Shown here in pieces: positions 18,166 to 29,251 of a DNA stretch of 64,000 nucleotides. Position 1 is the stretch's first letter. The number at the start of each line of letters is the position of its first letter. A program made the translations under genes and the position numbers. Source of the DNA: AP-15 sp963698995 (GTDB taxonomy: Bacteria; Pseudomonadota; Alphaproteobacteria; ATCC43930; CGMCC-115725); NCBI GenBank assembly GCA_963698995.1, contig CAVOTD010000074.1:1-64000 (forward strand), in the 5' to 3' direction. Under the pieces are notes generated by a model. That model was given only the letters and a program-made list of their open reading frames with translations. It did not search any database and was not told the DNA's origin.

Positions 18166-18924
18166 TCACCTCCGGCATGCGCCAAGCTCCTGCAGTCTCG
18201 AGGCGAGCTGTTCCGACCAGGCCTCAAAGGCATGGTCGACATCGAGCCAGGTATTGAGCGTATTCTCGGCCACAGCCGTGGTGCCGCCGCGCTTGTCGAC
18301 GGCTTCCCACAGCAAGGTCCCGTTCGTTGCATCGGTGGCATAGCCTTCGGCTGCGGCGGTCCCGGCGAAATAACCCACGCCGTTGTTGAACCCGAGCGAG
18401 GCGAGGCTGTACGCGGTGCTGACGTAGGGCGTATAAGTCGCCACCGTGTTGACGGTGGCGTTGGGCGTTGTTGCATCGGTCAGCGCGATGCGCAGGCGCA
18501 AGGTGCCCGGCGACGGTGATGTCACCATTTGGCAGCGCTTGCTCAGCGCATTGTAGAGATCGGCGTGAAATCTATTGGCCGCCGCCTGGCGCTGGTCCTG
18601 CGGCACATTGTTCAACGGAGAATCCGGCGCCGTCCAGATCGTCACCGGATCGAGGAGTACTTTGTTGTACCGGGAGAAATCGGCGGTCGGGTTGCGGTAG
18701 ACGAGAGCGGCCCGTCCGGACCCGCCGGGCTGGAGCAGCGAGGCATTCGGGAGAAATCCCGCCACCGGCTGCACGTCCCTTATCTCTTTAGTCCCGCCGC
18801 CAATGATCTGACCGGACTGAAACAGCCCGCCGCCGCTCGTTTGCCCGCACGCGGCAAGAGCGCCGGCAATAACCGGCAGAACTATCCTACGATAACGAAA
18901 ATGTGCTGACCCTATGTTCGCCAT
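18166..18924 (-). CDS. DUF3313 family lipoprotein
   Basis: The protein has a lipoprotein signal (VIAGALAACGQTSGG, lipobox LAAC) and then the DUF3313 pattern VAGFLPNASLLQPG, AALVYRNPTADFSRYNKVLL and DPVTIW, followed by RFHADLYNALSKRCQ. Members are envelope lipoproteins of unknown role. ATG 18,924 is preferred because AAGGGGG lies six bases upstream; the other ATG at 18,930 has no room for a ribosome site. The outer-membrane protein gene follows directly. Confidence 0.8.
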   Translation of the reverse strand: MANIGSAHFRYRRIVLPVIAGALAACGQTSGGGLFQSGQIIGGGTKEIRDVQPVAGFLPNASLLQPGGSGRAALVYRNPTADFSRYNKVLLDPVTIWTAPDSPLNNVPQDQRQAAANRFHADLYNALSKRCQMVTSPSPGTLRLRIALTDATTPNATVNTVATYTPYVSTAYSLASLGFNNGVGYFAGTAAAEGYATDATNGTLLWEAVDKRGGTTAVAENTLNTWLDVDHAFEAWSEQLASRLQELGACRR

Positions 18925-19108
18925 GTTCATCCCCCTTGGTTATGCTGCGGTTGGGAAACCAACAGCTTCGGCTACCTACTGCCGCGACATCATGTATCCG
19001 TCAATACGGATGTCGGCGGTTCTCAGTGTTCGGGTTTGTTGCATCCACCCCTCCACCCCGGTGAGGACCGGCTCAGGTCCGGTCCTCCACCAGATGCCGA
19101 CTACTGGC

Positions 19109-20425
19109 TTAGCGATTGCTGCTGCCGGACGCCTCCTGGAGGTGGCGGAGCACCTCGTCGAGGTTGAATGCGGCCGGCTTCTGACGCGGCGGGAATTGCA
19201 TGAAGGCCTGGATCTGCTGGGCTACCAGCCGCCTGCATTTCATAGAGCAGGTAGACGTGGGAGATCACCCAGTCCCAATAGGTGTTCGAGTTTTCGTCCG
19301 CCCGCTCGAACGGATCGCGGCGCAGGTTGAACATCTTCGGCGCCCGCAGCTTGACGAACGGCTCGAACCAGCACATCAGCTGCTTGGCCCGCTGCTCCAT
19401 CAGCACGACTTTCCAGTCGCCCATGCGAATCCCCAGAATGTCGCCGTCATCGCTGATGTAGAAAAAGAACTTCCTGGGGCTCTCTTTTGCCTCGCCGGTC
19501 AAATACGGCAGCAAATTGTAGCCGTCGATGTGCACCTTGAAGGTCTTGTCTCCGGCCTGGTGGCCATTGAGAAGCTTCTGCGCGACGTCCGGTTCTCCAG
19601 CCGCGGCGAGGAGTGTCGGCAACCAGTCCTGGTGCGAAGCGATGTCGTTCAGCACCAGACCCGGTTTGATCTGGCCCGGCCAGCGCACGAAGATCGGAAC
19701 CCGCCAGCCGCCCTCCCAGTTGGTGTTCTTTTCGCTGCGGAACGGGGTGATCGCGCCGTCGGGCCAGCTGTTGTAGTGAGGGCCGTTGTCGGTCGAGTAC
19801 ATGACGATCGTGTCATCGGCGATGCCCAGTTCGTCGAGCTTGGCGAGCATCCGGCCGATGTTCTCGTCATGGGCCACCATGACATCGTTGTATTCTCCCT
19901 GGCCGCTCTTGCCCTTGTGCTTTTCGGCGCTGTGGGTCCGGAAGTGCATCGCCGTCGTATTGTACCACAGGAAAAATGGCTTCCCCTCCTTGTGGCAGCG
20001 GTCGATGAAGGCGGCCGCATGCTCGGTCACCTCTTCATCGATGGTTTCCATGCGCTTTTGGTGAGGGGGGCCGGTATCCTCGATCCTCTGTCCGCCTTTG
20101 CCGTCCGCCCAGCTGTGCAGCACGCCTCTGGGTCCGAACCGCTTCTTGAACTCCGGGTCCTTCGGATAGTCCGGGTCTTCGCTCGGCATTAAGGTGGTAG
20201 AGGTTGCCGAAGAACTCGTCGAAGCCGTGCCATCGCGGACTTGTTGAAGCCGCTGGGCTACGCGACCGGCCAGTTCGGCAAGAACCCCATCTGGGCGACA
20301 AGGACGAGTTCCTGCCGACGGTGCGGGTTCTGCCCGGTGATGAACGCCGCGCGCCCGGCGGTGCAGCTCTGTCCTTTAATGACATTGCAGATCCTCTCGA
20401 TTCCGGGGCTGCCGGATTCTGACAA
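19109..20425 (-). pseudogene. Type I sulfatase 1, rearranged pseudogene
   Basis: The C-terminal three quarters reads as an arylsulfatase: EDPDYPKDPEFKKRFGPRG, FFLWYNTTAMHFRTH, YSTDNGPHYNSWPDGAITPF, FVRWPGQIKPGLV and, after a frame change near 19,245, the end FNLDEVLRHLQEASGSSNR. Upstream, HGFDEFFGNLYHLNAE is present, but the next block toward the start (LLKPLGYATGQFGKN...DEFLPTV) lies on the opposite strand at 20,230-20,322, and the catalytic block GQSCTAGRAAFITGQN resumes on the minus strand at 20,325-20,385. About 25 codons between ITGQ and the inverted block, and the first ~40 codons of the gene, are missing. It cannot be functional as written. Confidence 0.85.
20230..20322 (+). other. Inverted segment inside sulfatase 1
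   Basis: Read on the plus strand this segment encodes AIADLLKPLGYATGQFGKN and then HLGDKDEFLPTV, which in the intact neighbour sulfatase (21,791-23,338) precedes VHGFDEF on the minus strand. It is therefore flipped relative to the rest of the gene, with a deletion at one edge. Confidence 0.8.
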
Positions 20426-20433
20426 GTTGTTAA

Positions 20434-21691
20434 TCAGTGTGCCCTTGTCGCATCGAACACAATCTGATCGTACTCCCAGAGCTGTTCGATGAACCTGCGA
20501 GCTTGCTCATCACCACCGGCTCCAGCGGCGGCCCGCAAGATTACGTCGATAGAGCGATTGCCGTCGATTGCGGCGAAGACCTGCTGCTGTGCCGAATTGA
20601 TCGGGAGGGCGAGATCGGGGTAGGTGTGGGCCCGATTGATTAGGACGGCCACGGAACCAGGGGGCACCCGGTCCCGGATGCACAGGGTCCACGGCAGACG
20701 CAGTGGGACATAGTCCCGCCAGACGTGACCGTCGAACGTGATCGGCTGGCTCTCGCCCCGGCGATCATCGCGATAGGCGATGAAGTTGTGCTTGGTCATG
20801 GTCCCGCGCAACAGCTCGATCGCGGCGTGCTGCAATGGCCGAGGCAGCGAGAGGAGACGGGCGGCGTGCGGTGTCCTCGCGATTGCCCCGCACTGGGGGA
20901 GATAGGGAGCCTGCTCGAGCCAGCGCCCGAACGAAAGGCCGCAGCGCTCGAGCCATGCGTAGAGCTGCGGCACGGTGTAGGCGCGATCCTGAGGGTGGAG
21001 CAGTGCGTCGGCGAGTGCATCGGGATATGTGAAATCCTTGGCCTGCCTGGCGACGCCGGCGATTGGGTGGTCGGCAGACAGCGCAGCGATCATGATGCCG
21101 AGGTCGCGCAACTCCGTCTCGCGTCGCCGAGACCCCGAGCAGACGGCAATACTCCCGCATCATGTAGATCCCGGCACGCCCATAAGTCGCATAGACCATT
21201 ACATGCATCGCGCCGTCGGGCGAAAGGACACCGCGTAGCGCCCGCAGGCCGATATCCGGGTCGGGTAGGTGGTGGAGCACGCCGGTGCAGACGATCTGTT
21301 CGAACATCTGGTCGAGCTCCCCGACCTGCTCGATCGCGAGCCGATAGAGATCGAGGTTTCGCAAGCCGTATTTTTGCTGAAGATCGCGCGTGTGGCGCAG
21401 GCTGGTTTCGCTGATGTCGATTGCCGTCACACGAGCATCGGGCTCGCGCAGCGCATGGATGGCAGCCTGCGATGTTCCGCAGCCGGCGACCAGAATCTCT
21501 CGATTTGCCCGCTGCTTCTCCGTTGGCCACAACAGAAGGGACAATGCCCGGCGCCGATCCGGGTTCCGATAGAGGTCGCGGTGGCGATCGAGGTTGCCGA
21601 TCGGCGCCGGATATGGGTGGCTCTCGTAGAAAGCGCGCACCGCGTCGGCTGGATCGGTCCGCGGTGGTGTTCTCGTCTCTTGCAGTGGCAT
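20434..21691 (-). CDS. Class I SAM-dependent methyltransferase (frameshifted)
   Basis: The N-terminal part has a Rossmann-type methyltransferase core: REILVAGCGTSQAAIHAL (motif I, GCGT), VTAIDISETSLRHT (acidic residue binding the SAM ribose), QIVCTGVLHHLPDPDIGL and GAMHVMVYATYGRAGIYMMR. A single frame change near 21,125 leads to a ~220-residue C-terminal extension (RDLGIMIAALSADHPI ... FDATRAH) seen in larger members of this group. The substrate is unknown. It lies between two sulfatases on the same strand, so it may belong to the same transcript. Confidence 0.75.
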
Positions 21692-21790
21692 GTGCGTGTG
21701 CTCTCGCCCTTGCTCCATCGGCCGCTCTGGCAACCGAACCGGCCGCCGGCCGGGAAACCGGCCGGCGCTCTCGATTCCAGTTCGGCTGGG

Positions 21791-23338
21791 TTACGTGTGG
21801 GTACTCTCCTGCAGCCTGCGGAGCACGTCGTCGAGGTTGAAGCTGGCGGCCTTCTGACGCTGCGGATATTCCCTGAATGTCTGCAGGAATTCGCCGATAT
21901 AGGCCTGCGCCGGCACCAACAAATAGACGTGATCGACAAGCCAATCGTAGTAGGTGATCGAAGTGATGTCCGCACGCTCGAACGGATCCGTGCGGAGATT
22001 AAACATCTTTGGCACGCGAAGGGTGACGAACGGCTCGGACCAGACGCGCATCGTGCCGGGCTCCCGCTGTTCCGCGAACACGATCTTCCAATTGTCGTAG
22101 CGCAGTGCCACGACCTGCTGGTCGTCGTTGCAGTAGATGAACGAGACCCGCGGGCTCTTCTGCGCTTCACCGGTCAAGTACGGCACCAGATTATACCCGT
22201 CGAGGTGGACCTTGTAGGTCATGTCCCCGATCGTGTAGCCCTTCAGGAGCTTGTCGGTGACCTCCGGGTCGCCGGCCATGGCCAGGAATGTCGGCAGCCA
22301 GTCGTGATGGGCGACGATCTCGTTCGACACGGTGCCCGGCTTGATCTTGCCGGGCCAGCGGACCACGCACGGCACCCGATAGGCACCCTCCCAGTTGGTG
22401 TTCTTCTCGTTCCGGAACGGCGTCATCGCCCCATCGGGCCATGAAAACATATTTGGACCGTTATCGGTGCTGTACATGACAAAGGTGTTGTCGGCGATGC
22501 CGGCGTCGTCGAGCGCCTTCAGCACTTCGCCGACGTTCTTGTCGTGGTCGATCATGACGTCGTGGTATTCGCTCTGCCAGCGGCCCGACTGGCCCCTGCT
22601 CTCCGGCTTCACATGCGTGCGCAGATGCATGTGCGTGAAGTTCACCCAGAGAAAGAAGGGTGTGCCGGCCTGGGCCTGCCGCTTGATGAAGTCGACGGAG
22701 CGGTCGGCAATGTCGTCGTCGATGGTTTCCATCCGCTTCTTTGTCAGCGGACCGGTGTCGTGGACGGTCTGCTTGCCCAGCCTGCCGAAGCGCGGGTCGA
22801 CCGTCGCGTCGTCGGTGTCGGTGGCCTTGCAGTCCAAGACGCCGCGCGGACCGAACCTCTCGCGAAAGTGAGGAAAATCCGACCCCTTGGGGTAATCGGG
22901 CAGTTCCGGCTCTTCCTCTGCGTTCAGGTGGTACAAATTGCCGTAGAACTCGTCGAAGCCGTGCACGGTCGGCAGGTATTCGTTGCGATCGCCGAGGTGG
23001 TTCTTGCCGATCTGCGCGGTCGCATAGCCCAAGGGCTTGAGCAGCTCGGCGATGGTCGGGTCTTCCTTGTGCAGACCAACGGTGGCGGCCGGCAGACCGA
23101 CTTTGGTCAACCCGGTGCGCAATCCGTGCTGACCGGTGATGAACGACGATCGTCCGGCCGTGCAGCTTTGCTCGCCGTAGCAGTCGGTAAAACGCATGCC
23201 TTCCTGGGCGATGCGGTCGATGTTGGGCGTGCGGTAGCCCATCAACCCGTCGCTGTAGCAACTCAAATTGGTGATGCCGATATCATCGCCCCAGATGACG
23301 ACGATATTCGGCTTGGCTCCTCTAGTAGATCTAGCCAT
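21791..23338 (-). CDS. Type I sulfatase 2 (arylsulfatase), intact
   Basis: An intact 515-residue formylglycine-dependent sulfatase. The metal-binding aspartates are in VVIWGDDIG (D18, D19), and the modified cysteine is in GEQSCTAGRSSF (C59, CxAxR type). GKNHLGD, HGFDEFYGNLYHLNAE, YSTDNGPNMFSWPDG and FRNEKNTNWEG follow. There is no signal peptide (starts MARSTRGAKPNIVVIW), so it probably acts in the cytoplasm, unlike sulfatase 3. It needs conversion of C59 to formylglycine, which the FGE at 27.6-28.6 kb could do. It is a close relative of the broken sulfatase 1, so these are likely a tandem duplication. Confidence 0.93.
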   Translation of the reverse strand: MARSTRGAKPNIVVIWGDDIGITNLSCYSDGLMGYRTPNIDRIAQEGMRFTDCYGEQSCTAGRSSFITGQHGLRTGLTKVGLPAATVGLHKEDPTIAELLKPLGYATAQIGKNHLGDRNEYLPTVHGFDEFYGNLYHLNAEEEPELPDYPKGSDFPHFRERFGPRGVLDCKATDTDDATVDPRFGRLGKQTVHDTGPLTKKRMETIDDDIADRSVDFIKRQAQAGTPFFLWVNFTHMHLRTHVKPESRGQSGRWQSEYHDVMIDHDKNVGEVLKALDDAGIADNTFVMYSTDNGPNMFSWPDGAMTPFRNEKNTNWEGAYRVPCVVRWPGKIKPGTVSNEIVAHHDWLPTFLAMAGDPEVTDKLLKGYTIGDMTYKVHLDGYNLVPYLTGEAQKSPRVSFIYCNDDQQVVALRYDNWKIVFAEQREPGTMRVWSEPFVTLRVPKMFNLRTDPFERADITSITYYDWLVDHVYLLVPAQAYIGEFLQTFREYPQRQKAASFNLDDVLRRLQESTHT

Positions 23339-23408
23339 CTCGGTCTCCCTTCGTTGGTCGGGTGGTTTCGAAAGTATTTAATAGGCCTCGCTTGCCGAGC
23401 CTTCCCGG

Positions 23409-23852
23409 CTAGGTGAGGCGGAACAGCACGGCAAAAAAGGCAAAGAAGCCGATGCCGATGAGGAGGATGGCGATCGCCAGAACCGGCGAGTTTGTCCCCT
23501 CCTTGGTTATCCCGGCGATCGGCGCGAACGATCCACCCCACAGGTAGCGAACCGTCCACCGGTACTGCCAAATCGAGACGACGAGCGCGAGGACGCCGCA
23601 CGCAATAAGCGCCAGCCCCAGAAATTCCGGAGCGGTCGGAAGATAGGCGGGTCGGGCTCCTGGGATTTGTTGCAAGTGGTTGAAATATTGGACGAGCGCA
23701 AAACCGAACCCGATCAGCGCCACAGCGGTGCGCAGCCACGACATTATCGTGCGTTCGAGGGCAAGGCGGGTGCGCAGCCAGGCGAAATGGCTGTCTGCCG
23801 TGACCCGTACTTCGAACCTGCCCGCATGCGCAGCAGTCGTCGCATCTACCAT
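23409..23852 (-). CDS. DUF202 family membrane protein
   Basis: A ~147-residue protein with the DUF202 signature DSHFAWLRTRLALERTIMSW and LRTAVALIGFGFAL, followed by two more membrane helices (FLGLALIACGVLALVVSIW and AIAILLIGIGFFAFFAVLF). The function is unknown. ATG 23,852 is chosen over the longer 23,930 start because AGAGGCAC lies at the right distance and the upstream residues are not conserved. It sits just upstream of sulfatase 2. Confidence 0.85.
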   Translation of the reverse strand: MVDATTAAHAGRFEVRVTADSHFAWLRTRLALERTIMSWLRTAVALIGFGFALVQYFNHLQQIPGARPAYLPTAPEFLGLALIACGVLALVVSIWQYRWTVRYLWGGSFAPIAGITKEGTNSPVLAIAILLIGIGFFAFFAVLFRLT

Positions 23853-23964
23853 ACCAAGTGCCTCTTTGCATGCGAATTCAAAGCTGCTGATCGTTAGTAA
23901 GTAGCTTGTCGAATTCTCCTCGCCGGACAACCGGGTCTAGCAGGGCCTGGGGCTGCACCCCAGC

Positions 23965-24519
23965 CTACCTGCGCTCCGTTGGCTCCCGCTCGACAAAGAA
24001 CATCCGCGCCAGCCGGCCTTCACCGAGCGCCTCCTCGAGGACGCGGAAGGCGCAATACGGGAGCAGCACCATCAGCATGATGAGGTAGCCGGCGAGCGTT
24101 TCCTCGAGGCGAGGACCGAAGAGTTCGCCGAGCGAGGCAGCGATCGACCGGTGGTGGAAGAGGCCGACGACGGCTTCCTCGATGATCGTCATGATGATCA
24201 GCAGTACCAGCAAGCCAAACGCCTTCTGTAGCGTCGGCCAGATCAGCGGGCCAGTGGTGCTGCGCCCGCCGATCTTCATGGCCTCGCCGATCAACATGAA
24301 TTTCGCCAGCACCACGGCCTTGACGATGGCGATGCCCCAGGGGGTGAATTCGATGCCCTGGGTGCGCAGCACCGCGGTCTTCATCAGGATCACCGCACCG
24401 AGGGTGATGTAGAGATAAAGAGAAATGAACACGAGCTCCTTGAGCTCGTGCATGGCGCGTTGGTGCAGCGGGGGTTTCGCGGTTGTCTCAGCTATCACGA
24501 TAATCTCCTGCCGCGTCAT
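23965..24519 (-). CDS. Four-helix inner-membrane protein of unknown function
   Basis: A 184-residue protein with about four membrane helices: LVFISLYLYITLGAVILM, FTPWGIAIVKAVVLAKFML, FGLLVLLIIMTIIEEAVVG and LAGYLIMLMVLLPYCAF. Between them are GEAMKIGGRS and FHHRSIAASLGELFGPRLEE. No enzymatic motif is recognised. Start at ATG 24,519 (MTRQEIIV); a longer frame adds 12 unconvincing residues. It belongs to the envelope gene block around the sulfatases. Confidence 0.7.
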   Translation of the reverse strand: MTRQEIIVIAETTAKPPLHQRAMHELKELVFISLYLYITLGAVILMKTAVLRTQGIEFTPWGIAIVKAVVLAKFMLIGEAMKIGGRSTTGPLIWPTLQKAFGLLVLLIIMTIIEEAVVGLFHHRSIAASLGELFGPRLEETLAGYLIMLMVLLPYCAFRVLEEALGEGRLARMFFVEREPTERR

Positions 24520-24688
24520 CGGGGCACGTTGGGCGCGCGCCTTGGGTGGGCGCAATTGCTCGATCGCCGGGAATTTGGTGTCCGGATCCCTCGCGTCATA
24601 CGTGATCAGCCCGGTTCGGTCAGGCGTAAGGATTGGGAGATGTGAACGATGCTTCTTGTCCTTCGCCGCTCATGGTTCGATCCTTCCG

Positions 24689-25256
24689 TTACGCGGTGCA
24701 TTGGTCCGTGATGCCGGCTGAAGCTTCTCCCTTCCAATTCGGGCCGACCATCAGATAGAAGCCCGGCTTGGTGCCGTATTGCTTGCCGATTTCCGAGAAC
24801 TCATCGGTGCGAGCATCATAGATAGCGTAGACCCAGAAACGATCGCCAAAATCCGGCACCTGGAAGACGATCGGTTCCTTGTCCAGCGTCGCCGTACGCA
24901 AAGCCATACACGACGTCCTGGTTCGGGCAGGTGACGAAGTGCTCTTCCGGACTGATATAACAGTTAGCATCGCGATCCGGTTGAACGCAACCGGCACCAC
25001 GCCGCCCAGCAATCCGGGCTCGGGCGCTTTGGAAAAGGCGGCGGATCGGTTGGCCACGTTGACTAGGGGCCAGCCCCACAGATAGGCCATCCGCCCCACC
25101 ATCTGCACATAGGCTTTGCTCATGGCCGTGCCGTGCGCCGGACCGGGAACCTCGGCGGCGGTTGTGGGAATCGGAACCTGCTGCGCCTGGGCGTTTCCCA
25201 GGCGGCATTAGGAGGATCACAACGATTGTACAGGCAAGCAATTTGAAGTGGCTCAT
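24689..25256 (-). pseudogene. DUF1254 family protein, truncated pseudogene
   Basis: After a signal peptide (MSHFKLLACTIVVILLM, frame change near 25,200, then LGNAQAQQVPIP) the sequence shows the N-terminal half of a DUF1254 protein: AYVQMVGRMAYLWGWPLVNV, LLGGVVPVAFNRIAMLT, YISPEEHFVTCPNQDVVYGF and VFQVPDFGDRFWVYAIYDAR. There are further frame changes near 24,960 and 24,905, and the frame stops after ITDQCTA, so the DUF1214 half is absent. A full-length relative is at 30,369-31,793. It is decayed, or badly read here. Confidence 0.75.
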
Positions 25257-25298
25257 AGGAAGGTGTCCTCCGGCCCTACTTCTTTCATCCTTGTTCGG

Positions 25299-25754
25299 TT
25301 AGTCTCCTGCCATACCGCCGATACCGACGGCGGTAATCTTGGCCGCCGCATCGAAGCCGAACAGCAGGCTGGTAGCGTCGCCGCGCGGGAAGACGAATTT
25401 CACGACGTAGAAGGTCTGCTCGCCGATTTTTTGGGTTTGCACGATTTCGGCGCGTACTGGCGATGCTCCGTACCCATTGAGAGCGTGCGACATCTCCTTG
25501 ATGGCGTTATCGGTCACCTGGGGGCGGTAGGCGGGCGTGTATTGCGAGCGGTCGGTCCGACCGGCCTGCATCTCCGTGAACCAGATGCATCGCCCATGTC
25601 CGTCACGCTCACCTCGACGGCGCGCCAGCCGGTGGTTGCGCGTCGGCGCGGGCAGGGCTATCGGTCCGACCGAAAGCATAGCGGTCAGGGCAGCGACGCC
25701 AACGCGATGCGACCACATCGCCCTCTGTCCGGATGAAATGTCGGATACCGTCAT
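25299..25754 (-). CDS. Secreted hypothetical protein
   Basis: Starts MTVSDISSGQRAMW with a signal-like stretch VGVAALTAMLSVGPIALPAP. The middle (HRLARRRGERDGHGRC) looks out of frame, while the last ~80 residues (YTPAYRPQVTDNAIKEMSHAL ... FDAAAKITAVGIGGMAGD) read as a compact domain. A double frame change between 25,580 and 25,650 would restore a more natural sequence (TTGWRAVEVSVTDMGDASGS). No family is recognised. It lies between sulfatase 3 and the decayed DUF1254 gene. Confidence 0.45.
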   Translation of the reverse strand: MTVSDISSGQRAMWSHRVGVAALTAMLSVGPIALPAPTRNHRLARRRGERDGHGRCIWFTEMQAGRTDRSQYTPAYRPQVTDNAIKEMSHALNGYGASPVRAEIVQTQKIGEQTFYVVKFVFPRGDATSLLFGFDAAAKITAVGIGGMAGD

Positions 25755-25767
25755 CGTGCTTGCGCCT

Positions 25768-27551
25768 TCACCGGACAGGTCGGACGAGGGGCAGCCGAAG
25801 CCGCCCCTCTTTCCTCTCGTGATCAGCCGCCACCGCCGCCGTGGGCTTTGAACCCTCGGCAGATCCTTTACCAAGGGTACGCGGGTTGTCGGGATGTTGA
25901 AGATCGGGAATCAGGTCGTTCGACGCGCCGCCGGGGAACCGCTTGATGTTCGGATACTTCATGATCGACTTGTCGAAGTCGACGATCACCGGCTCGAGCA
26001 GCGACAGGACCCAGCCGTTGTCCTGGCCCGCGTATCTTCCCGGCGACGTCGTCAGCGTGCGAGTCGGTGCGGCACCATTGAAGATCATGTCGTACTTCTC
26101 GTACGGATCCATGGTGAGGTTGTAGATCGCACCGATCGAACCCAGATTCGCTTCCGGGCCAAGCCAGGAATCTTTGGCGGTCTAGAGGAACTTCCAGGCG
26201 ATGTTCACCCAGGGCTCGTTCGGATCTCCGCCGATATCGGCGCGCACGCCTTGGAAGACCTCGCCGTTGATATAGATCCAGCGACTTCCGCGCCGAGTGC
26301 GGCGCCTTGCCCAGGATGTAGGCGCTGTTGTCGATGCTGTCGAAGTAGATCGGCTTGCCGTCGTTGCCGACCCAGTCATGCGGCGGCGGCGTAGATCCGA
26401 CCATCGCGGCCAGCGTCGACCAGCAATCGATGTGCGACATCATTTCGCCGTACTGCACGCCCGCCGGGATGTGTCCGGCCACCACATGATGCCCGGGCAC
26501 GCGCCAGCCGCCTTCGAATGGCGAGCCCTTCTCGCCGCGGAACGGCGTGGTTCCGGCGTCGGGATAGGCGTCGAGCCACGCACCGTTGTCGGCGGTCAGG
26601 ATGACGATGGTGTTGGGCGCATCGGCACGGATCTCATCCATGACCCTTCCGATGTCGGCATCCATTTCCATCAGCGAATCCGAGTAGTCGCCGAGATGCG
26701 ACTTGCCCGCGAAATCCGGCGCCGCATTGGTCGGGTTGTGCATCTTGATCCAGTTGACGTCCATGAAGAACGGCTTGCCGCTCTTGGCGTGCTCCTTGAT
26801 ATAGGCGACTGCGTAGTCGGCCTGCCGTTCGTCCATCGTCGCCATATAGTCGTAGGTGATCGTGGCGACCCTCGTGGCGGGCTGGCCGGCCACCCCTTCC
26901 CATTCGCCCAGGTTCACGACGGAGTCGTACATCTTCTCGATATTCCGGGTTGTACGACGGGAACCAGGGATGGAACCACTTGACGGTATCGGGATAGGAA
27001 TAGACGCCGGCGTAGTAGGCGGCGAACTCCTTCATCTCGTCGAAGCCATGCTCGATCGGGTAGGCCACAGGCTTGTCGCCCAGATGCCACTTGCCGGAAA
27101 AGTACGTCGTGTAGCCGTTCTTCTTGAAGAATTCGGCGATCGTCGGCGTCTCCTTACGCAGGTAGTTCTCGTCGCCCGGGGCAACCACGATCGACAGCGC
27201 CGAGCGGATCGGAATGCGCCCGGTCATGAACGAAGCGCGACCCGCCGTGCAACTCGCCTGGCCGTACCAGCTCGTGAAGACGGCACCCTCCTTGGCCATT
27301 TGATCGACGTTCGGCGTCGGATGGCCGAGGCTAGCGCCGCCGCCCGAATAGGCGCCGAAATCGTTCCAGCCGGTGTCGTCGGTCATCAGCATGACGATGT
27401 TGGGCTTCTGCGCTGGTGCCGGCGCTGGCGCCTGCGCCTGCGTCTGGCTTACCAACCCAGGCACGGCGCTCAGCAACAGCCCACCGCCGACGACGGCCGT
27501 CCCTAGTGCCGCCTTCGCGGTGGACATGAATAATTCGCGTCTGTTCATCAC
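25768..27551 (-). pseudogene. Type I sulfatase 3 with Tat signal, two frameshifts and an amber codon
   Basis: Starts MMNRRELFMSTAKAALGTAV, a twin-arginine type signal, so the protein would fold in the cytoplasm and be exported. The active site is complete: LMTDDTGWND, GQASCTAGRASFMTGR (C101), GKWHLGDKP, HGFDEMKEF, ILTADNGAWLDAYPD and FRGEKGSPFEGGWRVP. The frame shifts near 26,930 and 26,290, and a TAG at 26,182-26,184 replaces the expected tyrosine codon in FL(Y)TAKDSW. The rest continues to the end of the family (PFEKYD-like PYEKYDMIFNGAAP, FDKSIMKYPNIKRFPGGASN). It directly follows FGE on the same strand. Confidence 0.85.
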
Positions 27552-27573
27552 TCTCTCCCCTAAAAAAAACCTG

Positions 27574-28607
<1,034 letters not shown>

Positions 28608-28610
28608 CCG

Positions 28611-29251
28611 TCAGTATGGGTAAGGATAGGGAGCATAGGGCGGCGGGTAATAGCCCGGATATCCGTAGGGTCGGTATACGGCGCGGTCAGCGGCGCCATA
28701 CCAATAGGCTCGTCGCGCCGAGCGCCGGGCCACGCCGGCAAACGACAGTGGCGTGAGGGGCATGCCGATGATGTCGACAAACACTGCGGCTGGGCCGTCG
28801 GCGCCTGCCAGGTCACCCTCCAGCACGCGCACATCGAAGGTTAGCCGGTCGCCTTCGAGATGCGGGCTCCGCAGCTCGACAACGACGTCGCGGGCCGAAA
28901 CGCCATCCTTGCCGAGCACCGATACGGTGGCATTCGGGGCGTCTTTGGCAAAGTCGCCGGTTGTCCATTCCTCGAGCAGGGCCTCCGTCGGCAGGTGCCC
29001 CGCGGCTCTCACCGGCCGATCGGCAAACACGATCGACGTCGGGCTCACGCCGGCCAAAGTCAGGGTCTGACCTTGCAGGCTGGCGCCGTGCGCGTTCATG
29101 ACGAACAGCGACGGCACCATGTCGACCTTGACCGACGATTTGCTCGGCAGCGGACGCGCTTGGCGCGGCTGAGGTCGGCGATTTGGGCGCCTGCCATCAT
29201 TGGCGTCCAGAGCAACCCCCCAATGGAGATCGCGAGAATGAACCGACTCAT
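28611..29251 (-). CDS. Secreted conserved hypothetical protein with Pro/Tyr-rich tail
   Basis: ATG 29,251 opens a signal peptide (MSRFILAISIGGLLWTPMMA, cleavage near GAQIA). After a frame change near 29,155 a domain follows: SVKVDMVPSLFVMNAHGASL, VSPTSIVFADRPVRAAGHL, NATVSVLGKDGVSARDVVVE and DGPAAVFVDIIGMPLTP. The end is rich in Pro and Tyr (YPGYYPPPYAPYPYPY). The family is unknown to me but looks like a conserved periplasmic protein. Its ATG overlaps the stop of the upstream lipoprotein gene by four bases (ATGA), implying coupled translation. Confidence 0.6.

Noticed and set aside
26182..26184. TAG in sulfatase 3 as pyrrolysine or other recoding
   Set aside because: Homologues have tyrosine there, the gene has two frameshifts, and nothing suggests pyrrolysine use. 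A point mutation or error is simpler.
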